Below are positions 21,548-40,239 of a stretch of DNA of 64,000 nucleotides, piece by piece. A model generated the notes under the pieces. That model was given only the letters and a program-made list of their open reading frames with translations, did not search any database and was not told the origin of the DNA. A program made the translations under genes and the position numbers. Position 1 is the first letter of the stretch. Every line of letters starts with the position of its first letter. Source of the stretch: Adineta ricciae (taxonomy: Eukaryota; Rotifera; Eurotatoria; Adinetida; Adinetidae). The DNA lies in assembly GCA_905250025.1 (NCBI GenBank), contig CAJNOJ010000025.1, forward strand, positions 186,001-250,000. The letters are read 5' to 3'.

Positions 21548-21656
21548 ACCCCCCCCCCCCCCCCCCCCCGCCCCCCCCACACCACCTCAAACACCCCAGC
21601 CCGGCAGCGAGGCACGGTCCANNNNNNNNNNCCCCCCCCCCCCACCCCCTCCCCTA
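21548..21656. other. Poly-C low-complexity tract with assembly gap
   Basis: A C run of about 22 bases, CCCCGCCCCCC words, a gap of ten N (21622-21631) and more poly-C. The sequence here is unreliable and the real gap size is unknown; the opposite strand could form G-quadruplexes. Confidence 0.9.
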
Positions 21657-22069
21657 CGGCAAAATATATCCATATGGATACACCCGGTTGGAAAGGGTTA
21701 AATCACTAATACCATAATGTAAGATATACCAGATCTTTTTGTGTAAGCTCCATAAACTACTGTCTTCGTACATATCACATTCGGGAATAGCGCTGAAACA
21801 ACTACCTTCTACAACAGAATTTGTGAAACACACAGAAAAACATCTCTTTTGAAACAAGAAAGGAAAAAGTCTAAGATTGATGAATAAGAAAAAACTAAGC
21901 TCAGATTTGAATTCCATGACATCGATTACCCTTCGGTCAACCCTTACTACACATATTAATAATTCATGCTTAGTTAGTAGATAGTTAATTAATAGTTAAT
22001 AATCAGTTAAAACTAATCTCAGATTCGAGTTCCTCGACCCCGAAAACCCTTCAATCAACTCTTATAAAA

Positions 22070-22340
22070 AAATATCTTTCTGCAAAAAAAGTGAACCATT
22101 GTCGCAAAAAACAGGACAGATAGTTTTTACGGAAAAACGAATATCGGATTCGTGATCCTCGACCTTGATTACTTCAGGTGAATCATTTCCGTATGGTCAT
22201 CTCTAAGGTTTTATTGATTTATAAAAAGCTGCAACCTGATTGGATTGGACAAACTCACAAACTTTTAGATTTTGAGCCACCGATTTTAGAACGCTATAAC
22301 CCTTTCTTTCAGAAAAGGGAAAAATCGTTCGTGCACGATT
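22070..22340 (+). repeat. Island repeat III, copy 2
   Basis: Second copy of 18100-18480: TTGTCGCAAAAAACAGGACA, CGGATTCGTGATCCTCGACC, CTGCAACCTGATTGGATTGG and CGCTATAACCCTTTCTTTCA followed by GAAAAGGG. Non-coding. Confidence 0.72.
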
Positions 22341-22469
22341 TTTGTCCCATTATCGTCGTATTCCTGCTTGCTAACAATGATATTCTGGATGGACGACGAT
22401 GAAGCAGTTATGGAACCACCGAGCATCTCCGGTTTATTTTTCCTTTTTTACGACGTTTGGACTTTATGC

Positions 22470-22690
22470 CCCGGTCTATCATTCTTGCCGAATTCGGCAA
22501 CTTGCTTGCCGTCGGATACCGGTTGGAAGTTTATAGAAAATATCTGGCCACTTCCTGACCGTTTCCAGTTCAAAGTTTGCAGGAGGTGACTAGAAACTTC
22601 GTTTGAAGTTCTGGCTGGAATCAGGCGGCAAGGAAGTCGTTGGAAAGTGAACTTAACCGGTCGGAGCCGACCGGATCACAATGACCTGGA
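22470..22690. mobile_element. MITE-like TIR element, copy A' (inverted)
   Basis: Reverse-complement copy of the element at 19414-19654. Read on the minus strand it starts TCCAGGTCATTGTGATCCGG, contains CCTTGCCG..TGATTCCAGCC and CTCCTGCAAACTTTGAACTG, and ends near GACCGGGG. Both termini are conserved, supporting these as the true element ends. Confidence 0.65.
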
Positions 22691-23080
22691 TGACTGACTT
22701 GAAAGCGACAATTCATACTTCATTTTCGATCAATAAGCGGCAAATTCATTGATCCTTAGATAGAAAAAAATTAAACATGCGGATGAATAATTTGCTGAGA
22801 CTTACCACTAGCTAGAATAATTTTTCCTAACATTGCGTTTTGAATTTGTGTATCGCATTGTAATATCGAGTTCGGTATTACTAAATGCAGACCTTTAAAC
22901 ACACAAACAAATTAACAACTTATAAAGGGAAAGCAAAATTACCCTTAGAAGGAGCTAACGGTGGTTCAAACAGAATTTCAGCACATTGATATCGTTCGTG
23001 CGTAACATCATACGGTGGTTGATTGTGTGAATCGTTCTTCTTAAACACCATTGTCTCGAATACGGTAGGGATTGAATCAG

Positions 23081-23411
23081 TGTAAACCCAGCACGAACAA
23101 ACGATATGTTAGCTAAAAACTTTTTTACTAAATGTGTCCCGTCCATGCAAACTACACCATTCGACTCAGAATTTAATTTTGCATCGAATGGTGGCACTTT
23201 TATTCACGGGACAAACTTTGGACACATTTTTACCTATATCTTTGTTCGTTTCCTTTAGGTCTATTTATAATCCAGATAGAATTTCTCCAAAGTTTGTCCT
23301 GTGAATAAAATGAGTCGAATGGTGTAGTTTGCATGGACGGGGCATATGTAGTAAACACGTTTCTAGCTAACATATCGTTTGTTCGTGCTAGCTTCACATC
23401 GATGAATACAG
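23081..23411. repeat. Long inverted repeat (foldback)
   Basis: Left arm 23081-23222 and right arm 23286-23411 are inverse complements, sharing GCACGAACAAACGATATGTT with AGC, TGTCCCGTCCATGCAAACTA with CACCATTCGACTC, and TTTTATTCAC.GGACAAACTT with TGGA. The left arm has an extra 30 bp. The loop is about 63 bp. It resembles a foldback element or MITE; no ORF of note. Confidence 0.8.
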
Positions 23412-23417
23412 CTAAAA

Positions 23418-23515
23418 GGATCGCTCATAAAATTTACAATAACCGACTGAATATTTCCAGTCGACTTCCAATGCAATTCCGTTTCCAGGGATCCGATCGG
23501 ATTTGTTTACCTGAG
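23418..23515. repeat. Inverted copy of element B segment
   Basis: GATCGCTCATAAAATTTACA to GGGATCCGATCGGATTTG is the reverse complement of 19998-20090 with few differences; CCAATGCAATTCCGTTTCCA is identical. It ends in TTTACCTGAG, a likely terminal repeat. Confidence 0.75.
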
Positions 23516-24240
23516 AAAGGGCAGAAAACAGTTGTACTATATGATTTGCTTGAGTATGACGATTAAAGATCAAAGGGATTTTAGTAATAGACTTTTGATG
23601 ATGTACTATTACAGAAAACGAATATAATTTAGATTTTGACCAACATTTATCCAAACATACTAGAGTAAAACGAAACACTCTTTGATCTTTTTCCTTCGAC
23701 AGTGAAATTTGAAGTCGCATACTGTGTCTGGAAGCTAAGTTTGACTTCGTGTAAATGCACACTGATGTACAAAGTATGTTGATAATTGCATTTCTACTTT
23801 GAACGTCTGTACCCGACATCCCTGCGATGGGAGAGAAATGGGGAAGATATTTCAACAAATAAATAAGTTGAAACAACGACAATAAGTAACCAGAACAATT
23901 TTCGATGTCGCGATCGATTCGTCGATAGATGTCAGTATATATTGATAAAAAGTTTCATATAATCTGATTGGAGTGGCCACAGATCCTTCATTCTTGCACG
24001 TACACTCCGTCCATTCAATATTTCGCATATATCACAGCAGCACTGCTCACGAAAATTTATCTCGTTAACTGTACTAGATTCAGCACATCAGAATGTCGAA
24101 AAGATAATTTTTTATGCAATACCTCGATAAAGCACGAGTATTTATTTGTGAAGTCGTTTCTTTGTATTCTTTCATAAAAATACGTTCGATTGCTGGTCTC
24201 TACAACGCATACTATCATCGATCTTAATTTTCATTTCAAG

Positions 24241-32473
<8,233 letters not shown>

Positions 32474-32633
32474 ATATCCAGCAAGATTGCTTTTGTTTTT
32501 TTTTATAGTTGTTTTTCACAGTCGTCAGATTATCTATTGTTATGAATCTGATGATTTGTTGTTTCTTTCTTTTGTTAACGTATTTTAAAAAGAAAATACT
32601 AACTGATGGTTTTGTTTTGCTTATTTCTAGATC

Positions 32634-32945
32634 ATGTCGAAAGTATTTCGTTTTGCACCAGCTGTTAAAGAATTACGTTTACATTTATGCCAAAAATCTT
32701 CGACAAGCGAGGGTGCACGAAAATTCATCGAACAGTTTTATGTGAACTTAAAACAACAAAATCCAACAACACCCATCTTGATTCGAGAATGTTCAAATAT
32801 TAACCCAACATTATGGACACGATATGAATATGGCATTGAAAAACAAATCCCATTGACTGGCATGAATGCTGAACAAGTATTGAATGCAGTAGAGAGTTTA
32901 ACCAGCAAAACAACTGCAGCCAATGCAAATCGTTCGGCAAAATAG
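32634..32945 (+). CDS. NDUFA2: NDUFA2, complex I accessory subunit
   Basis: A 103-residue thioredoxin-fold accessory subunit of mitochondrial NADH:ubiquinone oxidoreductase (the B8 subunit). Diagnostic match: ELRLHLCQKSSTSEGARKFI, FYVNLKQQNPTTPILIRECS and TLWTRYEYG, against human [20 protein letters not shown] and NPDLPILIRECS. The second cysteine of the human redox pair is likewise in IRECS. Single coding exon. The ATG lies 3 nt after TTGCTTATTTCTAG with a CTAAC branch-like motif upstream: either a 5'UTR intron or a trans-splice acceptor. Two AATAAA signals follow (33026 and 33057). Confidence 0.95.
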   Translation: MSKVFRFAPAVKELRLHLCQKSSTSEGARKFIEQFYVNLKQQNPTTPILIRECSNINPTLWTRYEYGIEKQIPLTGMNAEQVLNAVESLTSKTTAANANRSAK

Positions 32946-33119
32946 ACTTTTGTACTTTTTTTTCTTCTCTTTCTCATACTCGACTTACCATTTAGATAGT
33001 TTATGACTCTTCTCTTTGTCTCCTAAATAAAAGCATACATACACATATTTGAATCCAATAAATGTTCATTTGATCTCGTCCTATTTTTAGATAAGTTTGG
33101 TCATTTTTAGCAGTCAAAC

Positions 33120-35420
33120 ATGGACGAATTAAAAAAAGACGCGCGTTTTTCTCATATTACGAAAGATCCACGTTTTCGACCTGCGTCGAAAAATGAGCGA
33201 AAGCTCAAGATTGATCGCCGCTTTGCATCGATGTTTAACGATCCAAAATTCAAAATGAAATACACAGTTGATAAACGTGGCCGACCATTGCTAAAAGAGC
33301 ATACCACACGAGATGACATGAAGAAATTCTATCAACTTGGACATGATGATGATGATGATGATGATAGTAGTTCGACATCATCTGAAGAAGAATCAGATAG
33401 TGAGACAGAGAAACCGAAGAAATCAGCCGATGATGAAGAATTGGATGAATTTCTCGAAAGTGAAGAAAGTGATAATGACGAAGAAGAAGAAGATGACGAC
33501 GAAGAGGAAGAAGAAAACAAATCAAGTTCATCCGATGAAGACGAAGAAATACCTGATGCTAACGATGGTATCGAATGGAATGAATTCGATGAGAAATGTG
33601 CTCGGTATAGATCTTCTACATGTATTAAGACATACTCAATATAGTCTGTATTTAGTTCGGACGATGTTAGTCGTCGACTAGCTGTTTGCAATATGGACTG
33701 GGATCGTGTACGAGCTGTTGATATCTTTCTTCTCTTAAACTCATGGAAACAGGCTGATGGTATTATCAAATCCGTCACAATCTATCCATCCGAATATGGA
33801 TTACAACAGATGGAATTAGAAAAAAATTTCGGTCCTATACCTGGAGTGGCAAAACCAGTCACCACTACAGATCAGTAAGTTTTAACGAATATTTCATTGG
33901 TAGTCCTATCCACATGTTTTCAATAGGAATGGTAACGATAGTGGACGTCAAAGTGAAGCTGAAGAAGAACCTGAAGAACCGGAAGTAAAGTCTGATGATG
34001 ATGACAACGCATCAAATTATAATCAAGATGACGACCAAGATACAACTGATCCAGTTATGCGCGAACGTCTACGAAAATATCAATTGAATCGTTTGAAATA
34101 TTACTATGCAGTTGTTGAATGTGACACTGCGGAAACGGCTGCTAAGATTTACGAAGAATGCGATGGACTCGAATACGAAACAAGTGCTGTTCGCTTAGAT
34201 TTACGCTTTATACCTGATTCGGTAACATTTGACTCCTCAATTCCACCACACGATCAATGTACTCAATTGCCAGATAAAACATTATACAAGCCACAGTTAT
34301 TTCGCAATACAGCATTGACACAAACCAAAGTACGATGTACGTGGGATGAGACACCTATCGAACGCCGTCGATTAACAAAGAAGAAATATACATTAGAGGA
34401 ACTAGAAAAAATTGATTTGGATGAGTATTTAGCGTCTGGAACTGATGAAGAACCAGATGATGATGACGACGATCAGATCCATGACGAAAGTGGAGATGAA
34501 AATGAGGAGAAGAAGAACGACGATGCTATTTTCAAAGTACCAACGTCTATACCGTCGGCTTCGAAAAAAAACAAAGGCGATGGACCTATTGCTCGTGCAC
34601 CTAGTATTCTCAGTACTCAGGATGACATCGATCGATATAGGTAAATCTAAACTTTTCTTAAGATAGACACTTACTTTTATTTTAATCTAGAGCTTTGTTA
34701 TTGGATTTCAACGAAGATCCGAAAGCGGATAAAAAATCTAAACAAAAAACCAAAACCAAATTCTTTGACGAAGAGCCCAGTGACGAAGAGGGGCCTCGAG
34801 AAATGCTTGGCGATGATGACGATGAAGCCGATAGCGATAGTGATATCGATATGGAGATTACGTGGACATCCGGTTTGAATGGTAAAACCGGACAGAAGTC
34901 ACAAAAACCGACGAAACAAAACGACAAGAAGAACAACAACAAGAAAACCAAATCTGATAAAACTGAATCGAACGATCTGGACGAAGACGATTCGACAGAA
35001 AATAATCAAGATACCCTTGAATTATTGACTGGCGATGATGAACAAGACGGTAAACGTAATTACAATCTTCGCGAAATGATTAAATCTCATAAACAATCGA
35101 CGAAAGCAGCTGCTAAAAATGCAAAAAAATCAAAAAAATTCCAACAAGATTCAGCGAATGAAATCAACGACAACAAATCAGCGGACGATGCGTTTCAACT
35201 GAACGTGAATGATCAGCGTTTTCAAGCTGTTTACACACAACCAGCATTCAACATTGATCAATCCGATCATCGTTTCAAAGCAACAGCGGGCACACAACGT
35301 CTCATTGATGAAAAATTAAAGAAAAGAAAACTTGAAAGCTCGAATTCTTCATCGAGAACCGATCGTGATGAAGACGATATTGTTGCTAAATTAAAAAGAA
35401 AGTCAGTGAAAAAAGAATAA
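33120..35420 (+). CDS. ESF1: ESF1 homologue, nucleolar pre-rRNA processing factor
   Basis: Exons 33120-33604, 33656-33874, 33927-34640 and 34691-35420 give 715 residues. N-terminus: DARFSHITKDPRFR, KIDRRFASMFNDPKFKMKYT and VDKRGRP, the ESF1 signature. A long acidic tract follows, then RLAVCNMDWDRVRAVDIFLL and YPSEYGLQQME, then the RNA-binding-like region with YYYAVVECDTAETAAKIYEE. The C-terminus has the NUC153 motif (VNDQRFQAVYTQPAFNID, HRFKAT). ESF1 is needed for 18S rRNA formation in the small-subunit processome. The start lies downstream of TCATTTTTAG, 174 nt after NDUFA2. Highly charged Asp/Glu runs create spurious open frames on the other strand. Confidence 0.95.
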
Positions 35421-36273
35421 TTACGAAATAAACTTGTTTTCGACATTGTTAGGCAAACGTTTCAGTTTACTTCAAGATAAACCTAGACATTCATGTCTCG
35501 TGACATAGAATATCTAATTATAAGACATATTTCGATAGGAAATTTGCTTCTAAAATTGAGTTATGCATCTTTCCTATGATTGATTACTCATTTCATGTAA
35601 ACATGCAACGAATAAGCGTTCATTGGGTTTTTTTTCTTCGAGTACAACATCTGACAGAATTATTCAATCTCGTCATGCTAAAAATATTCATTTTAGACGA
35701 TCTTCTCTTTCATATAATCAACAATTTTTTCAGTCGTAAATGATGAAATCTGAATCGGTATTGTCGACTTGTTTTTCTCGTCATGTTACTTTAACTACAT
35801 CGACATCGTTCATTCTACGAGAGAACTGCACTTCTAATCAAATGAAAACATTCACGCAGGCATACGCCTTCATCATTATACTTGTTAATAACACCATTTT
35901 CTACTACGATGGAATCTATATCATTAGTAATCCAATTATAATTCCCCGTTGGTTCACGGAAAGCTCCTTCAACGTGAATCCAGTTGTGAAGAAAACTTGT
36001 CTGAAGGTTCGACTCGCTGTTGATTATCGTAACGCAAGGCAATATCTGATCATCGTTTGCATATCAAACATGAGATCGATTGTAGTGCACGGAAGTTTTC
36101 TCCGCTGTGCTGACAAGATCAATTAGAAACGCTATTCTCTCATACAATGAATCTTGCTTCTGAAATACACAATCAAATAGATCTATATTGTTTGTGTCTA
36201 CTAATCAAAACGACGTGCACGCACACATATATATGAATGAAAATAAACTAAAATATCTAGTTTGCTTTTTTTT
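35421..36273. other. Intergenic stretch, weak coding-like frame on minus strand
   Basis: Lies between the convergent ESF1 and NCKIPSD-like genes. A 75-residue minus-strand frame (35815-36042) contains WIHVEGAFREPTGNYNWI and NDEGVCLREC, vaguely like an extracellular lectin-type domain, but no splice context or start makes a gene. No other content recognised. Confidence 0.35.
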
Positions 36274-38274
36274 TTAAAGATAAAATGGCATGTCATTCGT
36301 TGTTAACCAATTATGTTGTCGGAGAATATCGTTGATGAGAAGACGGTTTTCTTTCAAACAATTTTCTGCATATAGATGAGCACGAAAACTTGTTTGAAGA
36401 TCTTCAGTTCGGGTACAATTATCCACGGTTATCGAACGACTGCGAAGAATCAATTCTAATAAAGATAAATACTCAGTTGTTGTCTAAAACAAACAAAAGA
36501 GTTAATATGTAATGCAAATATATTGATCAAGGTTACTTCATCTGTAAATGATCGATCTGCTAATTCACGACTGATTATTTCCACAATTAGTCGTCGATCT
36601 GAATCGAATAGAAGTGCGTCACTAGTCGTTGCTTGATCACCGAATAAATCCTTGAAGAATTTGATCACTGAGTTCAACGTTTTACATTCAATAGGATCGA
36701 CTAAATTTGAAATGAAAAGAAAAACACGGTGCGTGGAGATTAATTACGTTTGCTCTCTACTTACCACCTCGATTGAACAAAAGAATCAATCGTTCCATTA
36801 ACTCCCGACATGATATTTGTTCATTCACTGCTACCAATGTTAGCATAATTGGATTTTCACGCGGAATATCAAAACGTAAATTCAATGATAATAGAAATTT
36901 GATTAATGTTAAAGCAAATTCCTCATCATCATCGTTGTTTTCAACTAATTCAAAAATACTTTTCAAAAATACACAATTTGATATTTGACCTGAAGCGACA
37001 ATTCATCACAATCTATCTAAATATTTGCGGAAAATTCTCACCGTAACTATGCACCGGAAAAGGTTCGTTCGTCAGAAGTAAATCTATCAAAAGGAAAAGC
37101 GCAGAAATCACCGTCGATTTTGTATTGTCACCTAGGAAAAAAACAATTTCGATTAACCATTCTCAGTAACGTCTATCTAGTAGCACGCATAAGCATTGTC
37201 TAAGCCAACGAAATACAACAAGAGCAGCTACATACACATGCGTTAGATAAAATAAACACCTGTCGTACAAATACTATTTATACTCGTTTGAATAATTCGA
37301 AGACAATTGGATACTATTGGATGATCGATAACATTCGATATAGCAAAATCTCGATCAATTTGACAGAGAAGATGAATTATATTACAAATTGTTCCATGAA
37401 CTTCAAGGCCAACATTCTAAACAAGTCTTTGTTTGAATGGAAAAACAATTGCGACGACAGTACGAACCATTCCGGTTAAATTCATTAAATCACCAAGCAA
37501 CAATCGCACATCTTTTTGTTGAATTACTTTGGTAAGTAATGTACATTTAAGATTTACATGTGCTTGCTAAACAATAGATTAGAATTTATATTAAACATGG
37601 TTAGTATTATTCTTTGTGACACGTCTAATAGACTTATACAAGCAGAACAAATCCCTTCAGGAGCTGATTTTGTTTTCATGGAGGGACAAAAAAAGAACTA
37701 TGCATTTATCAGACCGGAAATTTTCTGTTGAGCCATTTTCCGGAAATAGATATTAGAGAACGAGTAAAATTCAAATCACATTTCTATTGTGAATACAATC
37801 CAGTCGATCTTTTCCTTTGAATTCGGTCTATTCATGCAGATTAGTCTTTTTCTTCGTTTACTTACTGATAATTCTTGTAATTGGTATATACTGTCCAAGA
37901 GTGCGTTCGTGTCTCGTCCCAATGTATAATTTCGTTCTTCGCAATCGTTCGAACATGTGCTGATTGTTTCGAGCAATTGTCGAAAACGACGAAGATCAGG
38001 ATGATTTGTACTTTGATCAAAACGCTTGTTAGGAGAAAAACGACGTTAAAATTTAAATATCTCGAAAAGAATTTCTTACTTCTACAGCTTTTCCAATATC
38101 TTTCCATTGGCTTTCATCAATACGGATTTGTGACAAGTATGAAATTAGTTTCGATGCTAGTTGAGAACATGAGACATAACTTGATTGCGTTGACGAATGT
38201 ATTAATGAAATCATATCTGTGACAATTTCATCTGAACGATCGATTGCATTATTTTCATCGTCATCGTTGTTCAT
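36274..38274 (-). CDS. NCKIPSD: NCKIPSD / SPIN90 / Dip1 family, Arp2/3 activator
   Basis: Eight exons read leftward (38274-38080, 38024-37866, 37566-37468, 37416-37284, 37131-37042, 36989-36765, 36700-36537, 36483-36274) give 424 residues. SPIN90/Dip1 proteins activate Arp2/3 without a mother filament, seeding linear actin filaments. The C-terminal armadillo-like domain matches human NCKIPSD: LIKFLLSLNLRFDIP, NPIMLTLV, ELMERLILLFNRG, NSVIKFFKDLFGDQATTSDA, ISRELADRSFTDE and TEYLSLLELILRS. There is no SH3 domain or proline-rich N-terminus; the protein opens with an acidic stretch (MNNDDDENN), so it looks like the short Dip1-type form. An in-frame ATG at 38319 would add 15 residues. Introns include one with an unusual GTTCGT donor. 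Convergent with ESF1. Confidence 0.85.
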
Positions 38275-38646
38275 TGTTACCGAATAGTTCGTAGATACTA
38301 ATTCGGTAGATAGATACAAACAAGCGAAAGAGAGAAAATGTGACTGAGTAATACTAAGAACGTCGTTGGAAATTTGTCGCCAATAGTGTCAACATTTGTG
38401 GCGCGTCTCTGATAAAAGAGAAAAATATAGAAAATAGAAAAGAATCTGATTGGTTAATATTACAACCAATGGAAAGTATTGTCTTTCTCTACTCTACTCT
38501 ATTCTATTTGTCTGCTTGCTTATGTGATTGCTTGTTTACTCAGTCAGTCTATCTGTCAACATACGTTCATTTCGGATTGTTTTGGTGATATAATCAAGCC
38601 TTCAGTACATCTTACTCAAATTTTTGTTAGTTTGCAATCGATTAAT

Positions 38647-39831
38647 ATGGGAGTTGATAATCGTATGTATTTTAATGACGAGAATATGCAAGAAAAATCC
38701 GTTTTGTTCTTGTTTGAATAGGTGATGTTAGTCGATTTGCTGATCGAAGTCGAGAACTTTGGTCTGAACAAACCATGTCGGAAGTGAAATATAAAGAAAG
38801 CAGTTCGTAGCACTTTTCTTCATTATGTTTTCTTTTAAATTTCTTCTTTTCTCAAAGATTTTCTTCGTTGTTGTGGACGTTTTCCATTTGCATCATTCAT
38901 TGCCTTTCTTCTTACATTGATTGGCACTAGTGTATGTTGTGGATGTCTTTATTATCTACTACCAGGAACGATTGAGAAAATTAATATCGCATTTCAAGTC
39001 GAATACATAGATAATGATTGGTAAATGTTGAACGAAGTGTTAATTGAAAATAATTGCTACTTCCTCTTTTCTTAGGAATCGAATTTTGCGCTTATCAACG
39101 ATATTTGTGTTGGCAATTATGGGAGGATTTTCGGTGATTCTGCTCATCGTCGGATCATTAGCAACAGGTGCTACACGTCATCAGATCTACACAGGTTTTC
39201 GTTCTCGTCTTGGCGGTCGTATTGCAACAGGATTTGTACGTTTCTATTGAAACAATCGAAAGAAAAAATAATTTTATCTTTTTAGTTTTCTATCATTGTC
39301 TACAGTCTCTTGCTCATCTGGTTATTTGCAGTCTTAGCTTTAATGGTACCATGCATTAGTCTATACATTCTTCAATTTCGTTGCTTAGAAGCTTGGCATA
39401 TTTCAAGTGCTTCAGATTTTCCGAATACTGCTTCACCAGTATTATGTTTAACGCCAGGAACATATGGTATTCCAGTACCAAAACATAAACCTGATGTTAA
39501 AGTCTGTCAACAACAATTCAATGAATTGTGCACATTGGTAAGAGAGTGATCTGTAAAGTATTAATCTTTTCTAAACGTTCTTCTCATAGACGAACTATAC
39601 ACCAAGATATATAGCTGCTTTATTCGGTTCATTCTTCGTTGTTTTGGGTTTGGTAAGAACAGAATTTATTATAGTATCGATTTAAATCCGAATGATATTC
39701 ATTGATTTCAGATCCAATTTCTTTGCTGTCTTGTGGCTAATTATGCGCATATAAAAGATGGTAGAAAATTACATGATTATGAAGAAGCCATTCGTGAAGA
39801 AATGGAAACGTCCAAACTTAATCAGGGCTAA
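38647..39831 (+). CDS. M6 / proteolipid protein (PLP) family tetraspan
   Basis: Seven exons (38647-38662, 38722-38802, 38858-39020, 39076-39235, 39286-39537, 39590-39652, 39712-39831) give 284 residues. Hallmarks of the PLP/M6 family: a cysteine-rich entry to TM1 (FLRCCGRFPFASFIAFLLTL), CCGC near its end, TM2 in LSTIFVLAIMGGFSVILLIV, TM3 in FSIIVYSLLLIWLFAVLALM, a long extracellular loop with paired cysteines (CLTPGTYGIPVP, VCQQQFNELCTL), TM4 in AALFGSFFVVLGLIQFLCCL, and a charged tail. M6 proteins are neuronal and epithelial membrane glycoproteins acting in filopodia and membrane organisation. The second exon must end at A|GTTCGT to keep frame. AATAAA lies near 40138. Confidence 0.85.
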
Positions 39832-40239
39832 ATGATGATAATCTATGCGTTACGTCAGATCGAATGTACTATATCATGTAAATAGCAAATTAATCTTCCA
39901 TTCTTGTTTTTATACAAAAGTAGATCTGTATGTGAATGAAAAATCTCCTAACGAATATGAATATTCGCTTTGTCAGATGTCGAAAAATGAATCCATTTTC
40001 ATCTCAAATTTCATGTCATATGGATGTATGTGTTTGTTTATCTAATCATTTTCTTGTTCTTAGATTTCTCTTGTTGTTTTTTGAAAAGCAAGTGCCTTTC
40101 GTATTTTGACATATTGTCTAATCTATAAATATGGATGAATAAACATACGATTTGCGTTTGTGAGCATTTTCTTCATCTAATCCTTCTTGGATGCAATTTG
40201 TAGATATATCCATATTGAAAACTAGCTTCATCGATTCGC

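Noticed and set aside
23412..23882. 156-residue minus-strand frame upstream of CAD
   Set aside because: It overlaps a dispersed repeat copy, shows no family motif and has no splice context.
16680..24000. CRISPR array or prophage interpretation of the repeat island
   Set aside because: Repeats are long, diverged and irregular, with intron-bearing eukaryotic genes on both sides.
33250..33778. Ser/Leu-rich and His-rich open frames opposite ESF1
   Set aside because: They are antisense shadows of the Asp/Glu-rich ESF1 tract (GAT/GAA repeats).
35740..36126. 128-residue plus-strand frame after ESF1
   Set aside because: Composition is hydrophobic and unpatterned, no homologue recognised, and it lies in the convergent spacer.
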